A stretch of 47,673 nt of DNA from Flavobacteriaceae bacterium UBA5534 (GTDB taxonomy: Bacteria > Bacteroidota > Bacteroidia > Flavobacteriales > Flavobacteriaceae). The DNA lies in NCBI GenBank assembly GCA_002426015.1, contig DINS01000035.1, positions 1 to 47,673 of the forward strand. Reading direction: 5' to 3'. The notes beneath the pieces were generated by a model. That model was not told the origin of the DNA. It did not search any database and saw only the letters and a program-made list of their open reading frames with translations. The translations under genes were made by a program, and so were the position numbers. Position 1 is the stretch's first letter. Every line of letters starts with the position of its first letter. Positions 1-8,236 of this stretch are shown here, in pieces.

Positions 1-3000
1 TGTCAATGTCGCGTTAAGGGTCGACGTATTTCCACAGTCATCCGCCACCGTATAGGTGACAGCAATCGTTCCACCAGCACCACAGGTAGACACCAAGTTG
101 GTAAATGCATAGTCGGAGGTCACCGTAAAGACAGCATCCGTATCACAAGAGTCGGTACCACAGGACTGAAGCGCAGCAATGTTGGCAGCATTCCAATTAT
201 TGGCGATGGTCTCGTTATCGGTACCATTGCACTCGATGGTCTCATCCGTTACAGAACAAGCAGATAAATCTGGAGCTGTAGTGTCTTCAATAGTAATTAT
301 TTGAGTATGTGTTGTTGTATTATTACAATCATCAGATAAAGACCATGTACGAGTTATTGTAAAACCAGCTGGGCAACTACCATTTGTAATATTATCTGTA
401 AAGGTTGCATTTAATCCAGTGGCACAATTATCATTTTCGTCTGTGACATCACCAGTGATAGCAAGATCATTATAATCTTGAGTACATTCAAGAGTGATAT
501 CATCAGGTGCTGTAAATGTTGGAGCTGTTGTATCTCGGACAGTAATAAGCATTGAATGAACTGTAGAATTACCACAATCATCCGTCGCAGTCCAAATACA
601 AGTTAGGGTGTAATTTGAAGGACAGTTACCATCATTTCTAATATCTTCAAATGATACAGTTGCGTTTCCACAATTATCAGTAGCAGTGTAATCTGGGAAT
701 GTAGGTATTGCATCACACTCTACAGTCATATCTGTAGGTAATGTTTGGTCAAATACTGGCCCAGTAGTGTCTTGAACTGTTATAGTTTGGTCGTGTGTTG
801 TTGTATTGCCACAGTCATCAGTTAAAGTCCAAGTACGAGTCACTATAGATTCATTTGGGCAACTACCAATAACTGAAGTATCAGTATAAGTAGCCTCCAG
901 TCCAGTTGAACAAGCATCTGTTTCATTTGTCACATCGCCAGTAATTGTTAAGTTGTTTATGTCTTGGTCGCATTCAACTGTTATATCAGCAGGTACTGTA
1001 AACGTAGGCCCAACAGTATCCTGAATTGTAAACGTAGCTGTAGTGTTTGTTGAGTTTCCACAATTATCTGTTGCAGTAAATGTTACAGTTGCCGAACCAG
1101 TGTTACCACAACCATCAGAAAGGCTGGTAAAGTTATTTGACCACGAGACATTGCCACAATTGTCATGAGCTAAAGCACCACCATGATTAGCCAACCAATT
1201 GTTTAATGCAGTATTGCTGTTAGCATCACATTCAACAGTTAAATCGGCTGCATTAGCATCTAATATTGGTGATGTAGTGTCAATTATGTAAATTGTTTGT
1301 ACATAACTCGAAATTGTTCTTCCACAAGCATCTGTAAAATTCCAAGTATTTGTATAGGTTCCTTCATTTGGACAGCTAGGATTATTAACTAGAGGCCCTG
1401 AAGTTTTGGTCAAAGTAAAGTCACATTTATCTGTAACTGGAAATAAAGCTTGAGCAGCAGCTAAACCAGCAGCATCGTCACATTCAACGTTTCTGTCTAA
1501 ATCACTAGGAGGATTTGCCCAAACTGCAGCTGCAGGTTGAATAATGTTTATTGTATTAGGGAGTTGATTTCCGGTATTGCAACTGTCTAGTTTATTTGAG
1601 CTTAAAGTTGATTGTAGGTTTGGATTTTGAACACCGTTATACGTAGCTACAAATTGTAAGTCGAATGATAAATCACAATCGTCTTCTAAAAAGTAACATT
1701 CATCCTTGACTTGTAATTGAAAATTGATACCTAATGCAGGATCTCCAACATCAACTAAGCCATTGGCAACATTAAAAGTCAAGTTTCCTGTTATTGAGTT
1801 ATAAGTGTATGTTACACCTGCAGGTAAACTAGTAGGTGCTATAAAAGAAACTTGAGGAGGTAAAGTAGTAGATATAGATAAATTCACTGCATCATCGTTA
1901 CCATTGTTTTGAACATTGAAGCTCATTCCTAAAGTTGAGCCAGCACTTACAGTTCCAGAAGGAGAGCTTACTAATTCAATAGGGCCTAGGTTCGGTTCCC
2001 AAACATCTACTGACAATCCTAATAAATATAAACCATAGGTTTCTTGATTGGATGTTAATCTTAATGTTGCAGAAGTTTGATTATTTGTTATAATTGAATT
2101 ATTTGTATTGGTCAGTTTAAAGACTGCCGCATCAAAACCAAGGGTGTTTAAACTGGCTGGATTTCTGTTTGTAAAATCACTATTACCTACTGTTATTCGG
2201 CTGTTAAAGAAATTGGTTGAAGCTCGTTGAGGAGCTGAAATACTCACAAAACTATTAGCCACATTTCTTATTTGTAGCATATCACCACTTAATCCTCGGT
2301 CACCTTCTAATGATCCAATAACAATATCAGCATTTACATTACCTGTTGGAACTGTCTGAAAGCCATTAAAATTGATATCAAAATTATTTACAGCAGAAGT
2401 TACGTGTGCATATCCATCAAAAAGAGAGATGTTTTTGGCTGGTAATTTTGGGCTTTCATAAACAAAAACTATTTGCCATCCACCTGAAGTACCAGTATTG
2501 CCACTTGGATGTGATGTTAAGTTACCTGTTTTTGCTTCAATGTTCGCAATTTGATATTTACCATATGGGGACGCAAGTGCTTGTACTGAAGAGGTAATAT
2601 CCTTAAAGCAAACATAAGGGTCATTACTAAAATGTCCAATTTCATCTCTACCTCTAAAGATAATCTCACTTCCTGTAGCTGTTAAAGTGGTATAACTTGT
2701 TTGTCCAGGAAGCATAACTTTGACACTGTTATAGTTCCAATTGGGTTGGTTTTCTGAATTTAGATCAGTACCATTTGGTTCTCTGTCTGCAGCAGCCCAA
2801 TATAAATATACTTTTCTTATGGAAAGGCAGGCAAGTTGTGGTTCTGGGTTGACAAAGTTTGCACTACTTGAGTTAAAAGTTGTGTTGTCATTGTCGATAT
2901 CGACATACACATTATCAGTAAAGTCATGATTACTTGCTTCTCCATCATAATTGGCAGTTGCAGAACGTGACAACATATTGTTGGCAACAATAGTAACATT

Positions 3001-3129
3001 CCCTTTTACAGTTTCACTAAACCTAGGCGTGAAAGCCTTTTTGACTTGTGCAGTAGCTGCGAAGCTAAACAGTAAAGTAAAACCGAGAAATATTTTATTA
3101 ATCTGGGTGAATTGAGTAAGGTTTTTCAT
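1..3129 (-). CDS. Giant HYR-repeat secreted surface protein, N-terminal 1043 codons (runs off left edge)
   Basis: The minus strand is open from an ATG at 3129 to base 1 with no stop, so the C-terminus lies outside the window. A signal peptide (about residues 1-28, ending AATAQ) is followed by an N-terminal domain of about 350 residues, then a DUF11-like region (about 385-480), then HYR-type modules from about residue 540. Each module is roughly 80 residues and carries VEC near its start, a DNCGN/DDCGN motif and an inter-module DTTAPTF linker. I count five complete modules and a sixth cut by the edge. Such proteins in Flavobacteriia are usually T9SS-exported adhesins, but the sorting domain cannot be seen here. 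The N-terminal domain is clearly related to that of the 2743-aa adhesin at 10730. A small secreted-protein gene ends 38 bases upstream and is probably cotranscribed. GC content rises sharply in the first ~260 bases. Confidence 0.9.
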   Translation of the reverse strand, partial: MKNLTQFTQINKIFLGFTLLFSFAATAQVKKAFTPRFSETVKGNVTIVANNMLSRSATANYDGEASNHDFTDNVYVDIDNDNTTFNSSSANFVNPEPQLACLSIRKVYLYWAAADREPNGTDLNSENQPNWNYNSVKVMLPGQTSYTTLTATGSEIIFRGRDEIGHFSNDPYVCFKDITSSVQALASPYGKYQIANIEAKTGNLTSHPSGNTGTSGGWQIVFVYESPKLPAKNISLFDGYAHVTSAVNNFDINFNGFQTVPTGNVNADIVIGSLEGDRGLSGDMLQIRNVANSFVSISAPQRASTNFFNSRITVGNSDFTNRNPASLNTLGFDAAVFKLTNTNNSIITNNQTSATLRLTSNQETYGLYLLGLSVDVWEPNLGPIELVSSPSGTVSAGSTLGMSFNVQNNGNDDAVNLSISTTLPPQVSFIAPTSLPAGVTYTYNSITGNLTFNVANGLVDVGDPALGINFQLQVKDECYFLEDDCDLSFDLQFVATYNGVQNPNLQSTLSSNKLDSCNTGNQLPNTINIIQPAAAVWANPPSDLDRNVECDDAAGLAAAQALFPVTDKCDFTLTKTSGPLVNNPSCPNEGTYTNTWNFTDACGRTISSYVQTIYIIDTTSPILDANAADLTVECDANSNTALNNWLANHGGALAHDNCGNVSWSNNFTSLSDGCGNTGSATVTFTATDNCGNSTNTTATFTIQDTVGPTFTVPADITVECDQDINNLTITGDVTNETDACSTGLEATYTDTSVIGSCPNESIVTRTWTLTDDCGNTTTHDQTITVQDTTGPVFDQTLPTDMTVECDAIPTFPDYTATDNCGNATVSFEDIRNDGNCPSNYTLTCIWTATDDCGNSTVHSMLITVRDTTAPTFTAPDDITLECTQDYNDLAITGDVTDENDNCATGLNATFTDNITNGSCPAGFTITRTWSLSDDCNNTTTHTQIITIEDTTAPDLSACSVTDETIECNGTDNETIANNWNAANIAALQSCGTDSCDTDAVFTVTSDYAFTNLVSTCGAGGTIAVTYTVADDCGNTSTLNATLT

Positions 3130-3167
3130 ACGCCCTTAAATTTAGTTTATCAGGTAATTAGCCGAGA

Positions 3168-3617
3168 CTAATTATTATTGTTAGGATTTGGGACCAAAGA
3201 TGTTATAATGACAGGACTGCTAAATACATCGCCGTTTTTTGCAGATGCTTTTATTGATTTGCAGTTCCATCTATTTGTTGGAGTATTTGGTTCTCTATAG
3301 ATTTTTAAATAAAACTTCGTAGAATTATTCGGACTTAAGTAAAAGGTGTCCAATTCAAATTCCATTGTTTTGTCATAAAGTTTATGCAGCAATTTTACTT
3401 GGTCATTTGGGCTTATATTAGCACAGCTATTATTAGTTACAAGGATGTCTATATGTTCTCCCCAAGGACTATTATTACTGACTTCGAGTAGAAAATACTG
3501 ATCTAAATCGCTATTTACATCATCTGCACCTTCTAAAATTTTAACGCTTAAATACTGTTGTCCAAAACTGCTAAAAGCTATTAGACAAATTATTATTGCT
3601 GTTATAACTGTTTTCAT
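3168..3617 (-). CDS. Small secreted protein of unknown function
   Basis: This gene encodes 149 residues with a clear signal peptide (MKTVITAIIICLIAFSSFGQ). The mature part contains hydrophobic beta-type stretches, two cysteines (in NNSCAN and NRWNCKS) and an Asn-rich tail, NPNNNN. I do not recognise the family. The composition suggests a compact beta-sandwich in the periplasm or on the surface. It lies 38 bases upstream of the giant HYR protein on the same strand, so the two probably share a transcript, and it may act as an accessory factor for that adhesin; this is inference from position only. The start at 3617 is chosen because the signal peptide begins exactly there. Confidence 0.75.
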   Translation of the reverse strand: MKTVITAIIICLIAFSSFGQQYLSVKILEGADDVNSDLDQYFLLEVSNNSPWGEHIDILVTNNSCANISPNDQVKLLHKLYDKTMEFELDTFYLSPNNSTKFYLKIYREPNTPTNRWNCKSIKASAKNGDVFSSPVIITSLVPNPNNNN

Positions 3618-3963
3618 AACATGAGAATTAATTATTAATTATCCTTTTTCGCTATGCGAATTTTTTACAAAAAATGAAATATTAAATAAGAGCTTGCAAG
3701 CCGACTTGATATGATTTTCTAATCATTACATGCCTGAATATCGATCTTAAATACTTTGAGGGAAGTACATTGGTAACCAATGCGGTGAAAATGAATTGAT
3801 TAATATATTTTTGATTTGGGGTCATTTACATTAATTTTATAGTAGCAAATCAACTGATTACTAACTGCTTTGACAAATTTATATGTTGAAGGGACGAAAA
3901 TAATCGTTAAAACGGACTTATGCAACACTTTATCGATATTTTTTGCATTTAATCGAAAAATAA
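3618..3963. other. Divergent intergenic region, 346 bp
   Basis: No gene is supported here. The region separates the minus-strand adhesin operon from the plus-strand phosphatase, so it should hold both promoters. It contains a perfect 10-base palindrome GCTTGCAAGC (3692-3701) and a short inverted repeat TTCGC-TAT-GCGAA (3648-3660). A TATTTTTTG stretch near 3939-3947 resembles a Bacteroidota -7 box with one extra base, but no convincing -33 partner was found. Confidence 0.5.
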
Positions 3964-4449
3964 ATGAAAACAATTGTACTTATTAGACATGCAAAATCCT
4001 CTTGGGACTACGATGTCATTGACCAAAACAGACCTTTGAGCAACAGAGGTATTAATGATGCGAATTTACTGTCAAACCATTTTAAGAGTTTTGGCTTTAA
4101 ACCCGATGCCATTTTTTCAAGCCCTGCAAATAGGGCTTTAACAACATGTAATATCTTTATCAAAAACCTTAACTATCATGAAAAGCTATTATCAGTCAAC
4201 GATCAGTTATATGATTTTGGTGGTAATCAAGTAGCTAATTTTATTAAGGGTTTGAGTGATGATTTTGAAAAAGTGATGATTTTTGGACACAATCATGCAT
4301 TCACCTCCATTGCAAATAGTTTTGGCGACAAAAACATTGACAACGTACCAACCTGTGGTTTGGTCATGATAGAGTTTGATGTTGAGTCATGGATAGAAAC
4401 AAGAAAAGGAAAAACCAAACTGACCATTTTCCCGAGAGATTTAAAATAA
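3964..4449 (+). CDS. SixA-like histidine phosphatase
   Basis: This is a 161-aa member of the histidine phosphatase (phosphoglycerate-mutase-like) superfamily, of SixA type. The phosphate-accepting motif R8-H9-A10 sits at the extreme N-terminus (IVLIRHAKSSW) and the second catalytic histidine is H109 in FGHNH. RPLSNRG (about 23-29) and the conserved SSPANRA segment (about 52-58) complete the active-site pattern. The length is typical for SixA-like cytoplasmic proteins. E. coli SixA dephosphorylates phosphohistidine proteins, but the substrate in Bacteroidota is not established. The gene stands alone, about 170 bases ahead of the next plus-strand gene. Confidence 0.9.
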   Translation: MKTIVLIRHAKSSWDYDVIDQNRPLSNRGINDANLLSNHFKSFGFKPDAIFSSPANRALTTCNIFIKNLNYHEKLLSVNDQLYDFGGNQVANFIKGLSDDFEKVMIFGHNHAFTSIANSFGDKNIDNVPTCGLVMIEFDVESWIETRKGKTKLTIFPRDLK

Positions 4450-4563
4450 TAATGATTCAAAATTCATTTTATCTATTTTTAATTTAAAATGCAAGAACAC
4501 AATACTTTCTATAAAGGCGTTAATGATTTTTTTTATAAAATTGTCAAAAAATCGATAAAATGC

Positions 4564-4593
4564 TTGTATTTTTCGTTTAATTACATAAATTTG
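4564..4593 (+). promoter_or_regulatory. Bacteroidota-type promoter for the 4620 gene
   Basis: A TTG at 4564-4566 is followed after 19 bases by TAAATTTG at 4586-4593. This fits the -33/-7 consensus (TTG-N19-TAnnTTTG) of the primary sigma factor of Bacteroidota. The predicted leader to the ATG at 4620 is about 20 bases. Confidence 0.65.
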
Positions 4594-4619
4594 CGTAATT
4601 GACCCCTTAAATTTAACTT

Positions 4620-5066
4620 ATGAAAACTAAACTCTTTTTATTCAGTGCTATCTTTTTATTAATGACTGGTATAGGTTTTACTCAAAGTAAAGATGTAGCC
4701 AAAAACATTATTAGTGGAAAAGTATCAATAGCTAAATATCATGATCGTGAGGAACTTGATAAAATGACAAAAGGGGAACTCTTAAACTTATATATTGAGC
4801 GAGTGGAAGTTGTTGTTAAAATACTACCAAAGATTGCTTTTGCAACCAAGCCTGGAGTTACAATGGAATCTTTAGGAATACCAGATACAAAGGACCATAG
4901 AAAAGCCATTGAAGCTGAAAATGAAGCTACCGCTGATTATTTTGATAGCACCATTGAATTTCAAAAAAAGATATTGCCATATTCTGATAAATCAAATCTC
5001 ATTGCTGCGATTTTGTTTTATGAAGAAACTTTAAAATCATTGCATCGTTATAGCGAATTTAATTGA
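4620..5066 (+). CDS. Small secreted helical protein of unknown function
   Basis: This gene encodes 148 residues. An N-terminal signal peptide (MKTKLFLFSAIFLLMTGIGFTQ) is followed by a charged, mainly helical mature part with TKGELLNLYIERVEVVVKILPKI and a C-terminal amphipathic stretch. There are no cysteines or recognisable catalytic motifs. I do not recognise the family. It has its own promoter (4564-4593) and a strong terminator at 5103, so it is probably a single-gene transcription unit. Export to the periplasm is likely. No function is proposed. Confidence 0.75.
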   Translation: MKTKLFLFSAIFLLMTGIGFTQSKDVAKNIISGKVSIAKYHDREELDKMTKGELLNLYIERVEVVVKILPKIAFATKPGVTMESLGIPDTKDHRKAIEAENEATADYFDSTIEFQKKILPYSDKSNLIAAILFYEETLKSLHRYSEFN

Positions 5067-5102
5067 TATTGAGTTTCTCAAAATACAATCAATTCTTAAT
5101 TT

Positions 5103-5136
5103 AAAACCTAGACAAATTGTCTAGGTTTTTTCTTTT
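5103..5136 (+). terminator. Intrinsic terminator after the 4620 gene
   Basis: A perfect 12-bp stem (AAAACCTAGACA with its complement at 5118-5129) and a 3-base loop are followed by a T-rich run. It lies 36 bases after the stop at 5066. Confidence 0.85.
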
Positions 5137-5243
5137 TATGGCATTAAAAACAATTATTGATTGATGCTATAAAGCTGTTTTTATGTTAATATTGTAAGAA
5201 AAAAAATACAAAGCAATCAATTATATGTATTTTAACGATATTA

Positions 5244-5275
5244 TTTGTATTTCAAAGGATTAATTTATATGTTTG
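5244..5275 (+). promoter_or_regulatory. Bacteroidota-type promoter for the 5325 gene
   Basis: TTTG at 5244-5247 and TATGTTTG at 5268-5275 are separated by 20 bases, one off the usual 19. The predicted leader to the ATG at 5325 is about 45 bases. Confidence 0.55.
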
Positions 5276-5324
5276 GTGGAAATAGTTAACTGAACCCCAA
5301 AGTCTAACAACTAATTTACCTACT

Positions 5325-6629
5325 ATGAAAAACTTTACTCAAACAGTATGTTTATTTCTTTTTGTTTGTGCCAACTTATTTGCTCAACAAGAAAAAGGAA
5401 TAATAGGAACCAATAACTGGTTAAATACTTGGACAGAATTTAAGCCAAATCAGGTTGAATATGGTGAGCCAAACCAAATACTTAGTGGCAATATCGCTAA
5501 AGACACCAAATTATACAAAAAGAACATTTATCTATTGCTAGGAAGTGTCTTTGTTACTGATAGTACAACACTTACTATCGAACCTGGCACTATCATAATA
5601 GGAGACTACGAAACAAATGGTTCACTTATTATAAGTAACGGCTCTAAAATTATTGCAGATGGATTGGAAACTGACCCAATTGTATTTACTTCAAATAGAA
5701 GTGTAAAAAAAGAAGGCGATTGGGGAGGCTTGTTTATTCTAGGTGACGCACCTATTAGTAAATTCGGTAACGAATCGTCTGTAAATTATGGTTTAAGACC
5801 ATCTTCTTTCAAGGACATAAACTATGGAGGTGCAAACCCAGAAAGCAATTCTGGTATTTTACGATTTGTTAGAATAGAATTTGCAGGAAAAAGAACCAAA
5901 GATTTCGGATATTTTAACGGCCTTACATTGGCAGGTGTTGGAAAGAAAACCATAATTGAAAACATAATGGTAAGCTACTGTAATGGTAACTCATTTAATA
6001 TTATAGGTGGAGAAGTTAATTTGCATAAAATGGTTTCTTATAGATCTAGCAGTAATGATTATGAATTTAACTATGGTACACAATGTCATATAAGTAATTC
6101 TTTGGCAATTAGGTCACCTTATGTATCCAATGCCAATAGATCGCAATGCATGTATATTGCTTCTTATGAAAATAAAGATGATGTCGATCTTACCAAAAAG
6201 CGTACAGCTGTGGTAGCAGAAAATATGACCCTTATTAATATTAGCGACGATCTAGCTTATGACATAAAAGTTGGTTTAGTTAAAGAAGCTTTATTTATAG
6301 CTCCTGAAGCTTCACTTAACATGACAAAAAGTGTTATTTCTGGTTTTAACCCAGCGGTTATACTAGATGAAACAATTTTTGTGAACAGTGAGAATCTTGA
6401 TAGAATTAAATTTAGTGAAATGTATTTCAACAACTGCAAGGGAAATATTTTTACTGAACATAACTCCAATAATGAAGATTTAGAGAACTGGTATGGTAAT
6501 CGAGCATTTTTTAATGTGTACTCTAAAGCTTCAGATTCAGAAACTTTCATTAATTCTAAAAACGTTAAACTTCCCGATTTTAGATTGCGAATCAATAAGA
6601 TAATTGCCTCAAATGATTACGAGGATTAG
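5325..6629 (+). CDS. Secreted right-handed beta-helix-like protein
   Basis: This 434-aa protein begins with a signal peptide (MKNFTQTVCLFLFVCANLFAQ). The mature part has short repeating beta rungs: TTLTIEPGTIIIGD (about 86-99), GSLIISNGSKIIADG, then GDWGGLFILGDAPI (about 140-153), GILRFVRIEFAGKR, and later rungs with NNC/NISD turns. The pattern LTIEPGT..I.GD...GSLII..G..I.A.G is common in Bacteroidota surface proteins predicted to form parallel beta-helices. There is no obvious T9SS C-terminal sorting domain; the end is KIIASNDYED. It has its own promoter and is separated by 142 bases from the gliding-type cluster downstream, so any link to that cluster is unproven. Confidence 0.8.
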   Translation: MKNFTQTVCLFLFVCANLFAQQEKGIIGTNNWLNTWTEFKPNQVEYGEPNQILSGNIAKDTKLYKKNIYLLLGSVFVTDSTTLTIEPGTIIIGDYETNGSLIISNGSKIIADGLETDPIVFTSNRSVKKEGDWGGLFILGDAPISKFGNESSVNYGLRPSSFKDINYGGANPESNSGILRFVRIEFAGKRTKDFGYFNGLTLAGVGKKTIIENIMVSYCNGNSFNIIGGEVNLHKMVSYRSSSNDYEFNYGTQCHISNSLAIRSPYVSNANRSQCMYIASYENKDDVDLTKKRTAVVAENMTLINISDDLAYDIKVGLVKEALFIAPEASLNMTKSVISGFNPAVILDETIFVNSENLDRIKFSEMYFNNCKGNIFTEHNSNNEDLENWYGNRAFFNVYSKASDSETFINSKNVKLPDFRLRINKIIASNDYED

Positions 6630-6771
6630 GTATTAGATTTAAGTTAATATCATTTGTGCCATTAAATTTATTCGTGCTGCTGTTATTGAGTAGTCATAAT
6701 TGATTAATCCAATTTTATTTTTAGAAAATTAATGAAAACGTATACAAATACCATTTACAAAATAAAACTGC

Positions 6772-8235
6772 ATGCAAAAAACTACTTTTTTAAAACAACT
6801 TTTTTTTGGAATTTGTTTTTTTGTTCTCCTTTTGTGTGAGCAAGTAAATGCTCAAATAGTTATTGGCACTCCTAATTTGGGGTTTAGTCAAGCATGCGCA
6901 AGTGCTTCATTTAATACCTATAATACAACATTTGTCTTTTCACCAGAATCGGCACTCGATCCAACAAATCAATTCATAATTCAAATGTCTGATTCTGATG
7001 GTAGTTTTGCAAACCCTACCGTTTTGTTCACATCAAATCCTGGAGTTGTTACTACATCTCCAGCAACATTAAGTTTTTCGTTGCCAACAACAACAGCAGG
7101 AGAAGGGTATAGATTAAGAATTAAAAGCACAGCTCCAGTAGCCACAAGTTCTAATTCAGTTGCTTTTGCAGCTTATTATAAACTTCAAGATTCACCTTTT
7201 ACAATCAATAATTTAGTATCTACTGGTGCATATTGTACAGGAGGAAGTTATTTGCTATCAATAGACAATCCAGGAAATGGCAACAACGATTCGCCTTTAA
7301 ACTACCCATCTCTTACTTTCAATTGGTATAGAGAAACGAGTCCAACAACTTCGGTTTTTGTTGCCGAAGGCAATACACTATCTGTAAATCAAGAAGGCAC
7401 GTATTTTGTGAAAACAAACTACGGGACGTGTACTTCCAATTCATTTTCAAATCGAGTGACCATTAGTGAAGTGACTTCAGGGTCTGGTAATGCCACAATT
7501 GCTTCAAGTTTAGGAAATCCATTTTGTCCAGATCAAGGTGCAACCATATTAAGTACTTTGGGAGGCAACAGTTATCAATGGTATAAAGATGGTGTTATAA
7601 TTGCTGGCGCAACAAATCAAATGTATGAAACTGATGAATCTGGAACGTATTCAGTGCAAGTAGATTTAGGTAGTTGTCAAGCATCAGGTTCTATTGTATT
7701 AGAGAGTGAAGGTTTTACAAGTTCAATAAACGTTTCAGATGAAAACACAATTGAAGAAGGTGAAAGTTTAACGGTTACAGTTACTAGCACAGCTATAAAT
7801 CCTCAATTTCAGTGGTATTTCAATGGTTCCCTAATTTCAGGTGCTACAGGCGCTACTTATGTGGCAAGTGAGTTTGGTGATTATAGAGTCGTCATTAGTC
7901 AAACAACAGGATGTATTGTTTCTACTGAATATCTTTTCACTATTATTGAACCAGTTGACCCTTTTCCAAATGTAGCAAACATTCCTAACCTTATCAGTCC
8001 GAATGGCGATGGTGTCAATGATACTTGGGTAATTCCACCTCAATATGTTAGCGGTACAAATACGGAAGTAATGATTCTTACCAATCAAGGAAAAATCGTA
8101 CTTCAAACAAATGATTATCAAAATAATTGGCCACAGAATGATTTGAATTTAACTAGTGTCAACCTTGTTTACTATTATATCATTAAAGCTCCCAACGAAA
8201 AAGAAAAAAAAGGTTCTATAACCATTGTAAAATGA
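6772..8235 (+). CDS. Secreted Ig-like protein with gliding-motility-type (CHU_C/T9SS type B) C-terminal domain
   Basis: This 487-aa protein has a signal peptide ending VNAQ (about 1-28). It is followed by beta-rich Ig/PKD-like domains; two contain the SYQWYKDG and QFQWYFNG Trp motifs and end in SGTYSVQV or FGDYRVVI. The C-terminal ~85 residues start with IPNLISPNGDGVNDTWVIP, the hallmark of the gliding-motility-associated C-terminal domain used for T9SS type B sorting. The usual WDG/PTGTYYY part is degenerate here (NNWPQNDL, LVYYYII). It is the first gene of a cluster: the SprF fusion starts one base after its stop. By analogy with SprB-SprF pairs, the neighbour may help export this protein. 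Confidence 0.87.
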   Translation: MQKTTFLKQLFFGICFFVLLLCEQVNAQIVIGTPNLGFSQACASASFNTYNTTFVFSPESALDPTNQFIIQMSDSDGSFANPTVLFTSNPGVVTTSPATLSFSLPTTTAGEGYRLRIKSTAPVATSSNSVAFAAYYKLQDSPFTINNLVSTGAYCTGGSYLLSIDNPGNGNNDSPLNYPSLTFNWYRETSPTTSVFVAEGNTLSVNQEGTYFVKTNYGTCTSNSFSNRVTISEVTSGSGNATIASSLGNPFCPDQGATILSTLGGNSYQWYKDGVIIAGATNQMYETDESGTYSVQVDLGSCQASGSIVLESEGFTSSINVSDENTIEEGESLTVTVTSTAINPQFQWYFNGSLISGATGATYVASEFGDYRVVISQTTGCIVSTEYLFTIIEPVDPFPNVANIPNLISPNGDGVNDTWVIPPQYVSGTNTEVMILTNQGKIVLQTNDYQNNWPQNDLNLTSVNLVYYYIIKAPNEKEKKGSITIVK

Positions 8236-8236
8236 C

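Noticed and set aside
1..1500. Regularly spaced repeats in the first 1.5 kb as a possible CRISPR or satellite array
   Set aside because: The ~240-base periodicity is that of HYR protein modules in one open frame, with diverged DNA.
2406..2999. Short open frames inside the HYR adhesin region
   Set aside because: They lie antisense or out of frame to the 1043-codon open frame, which has a signal peptide and clear domains.
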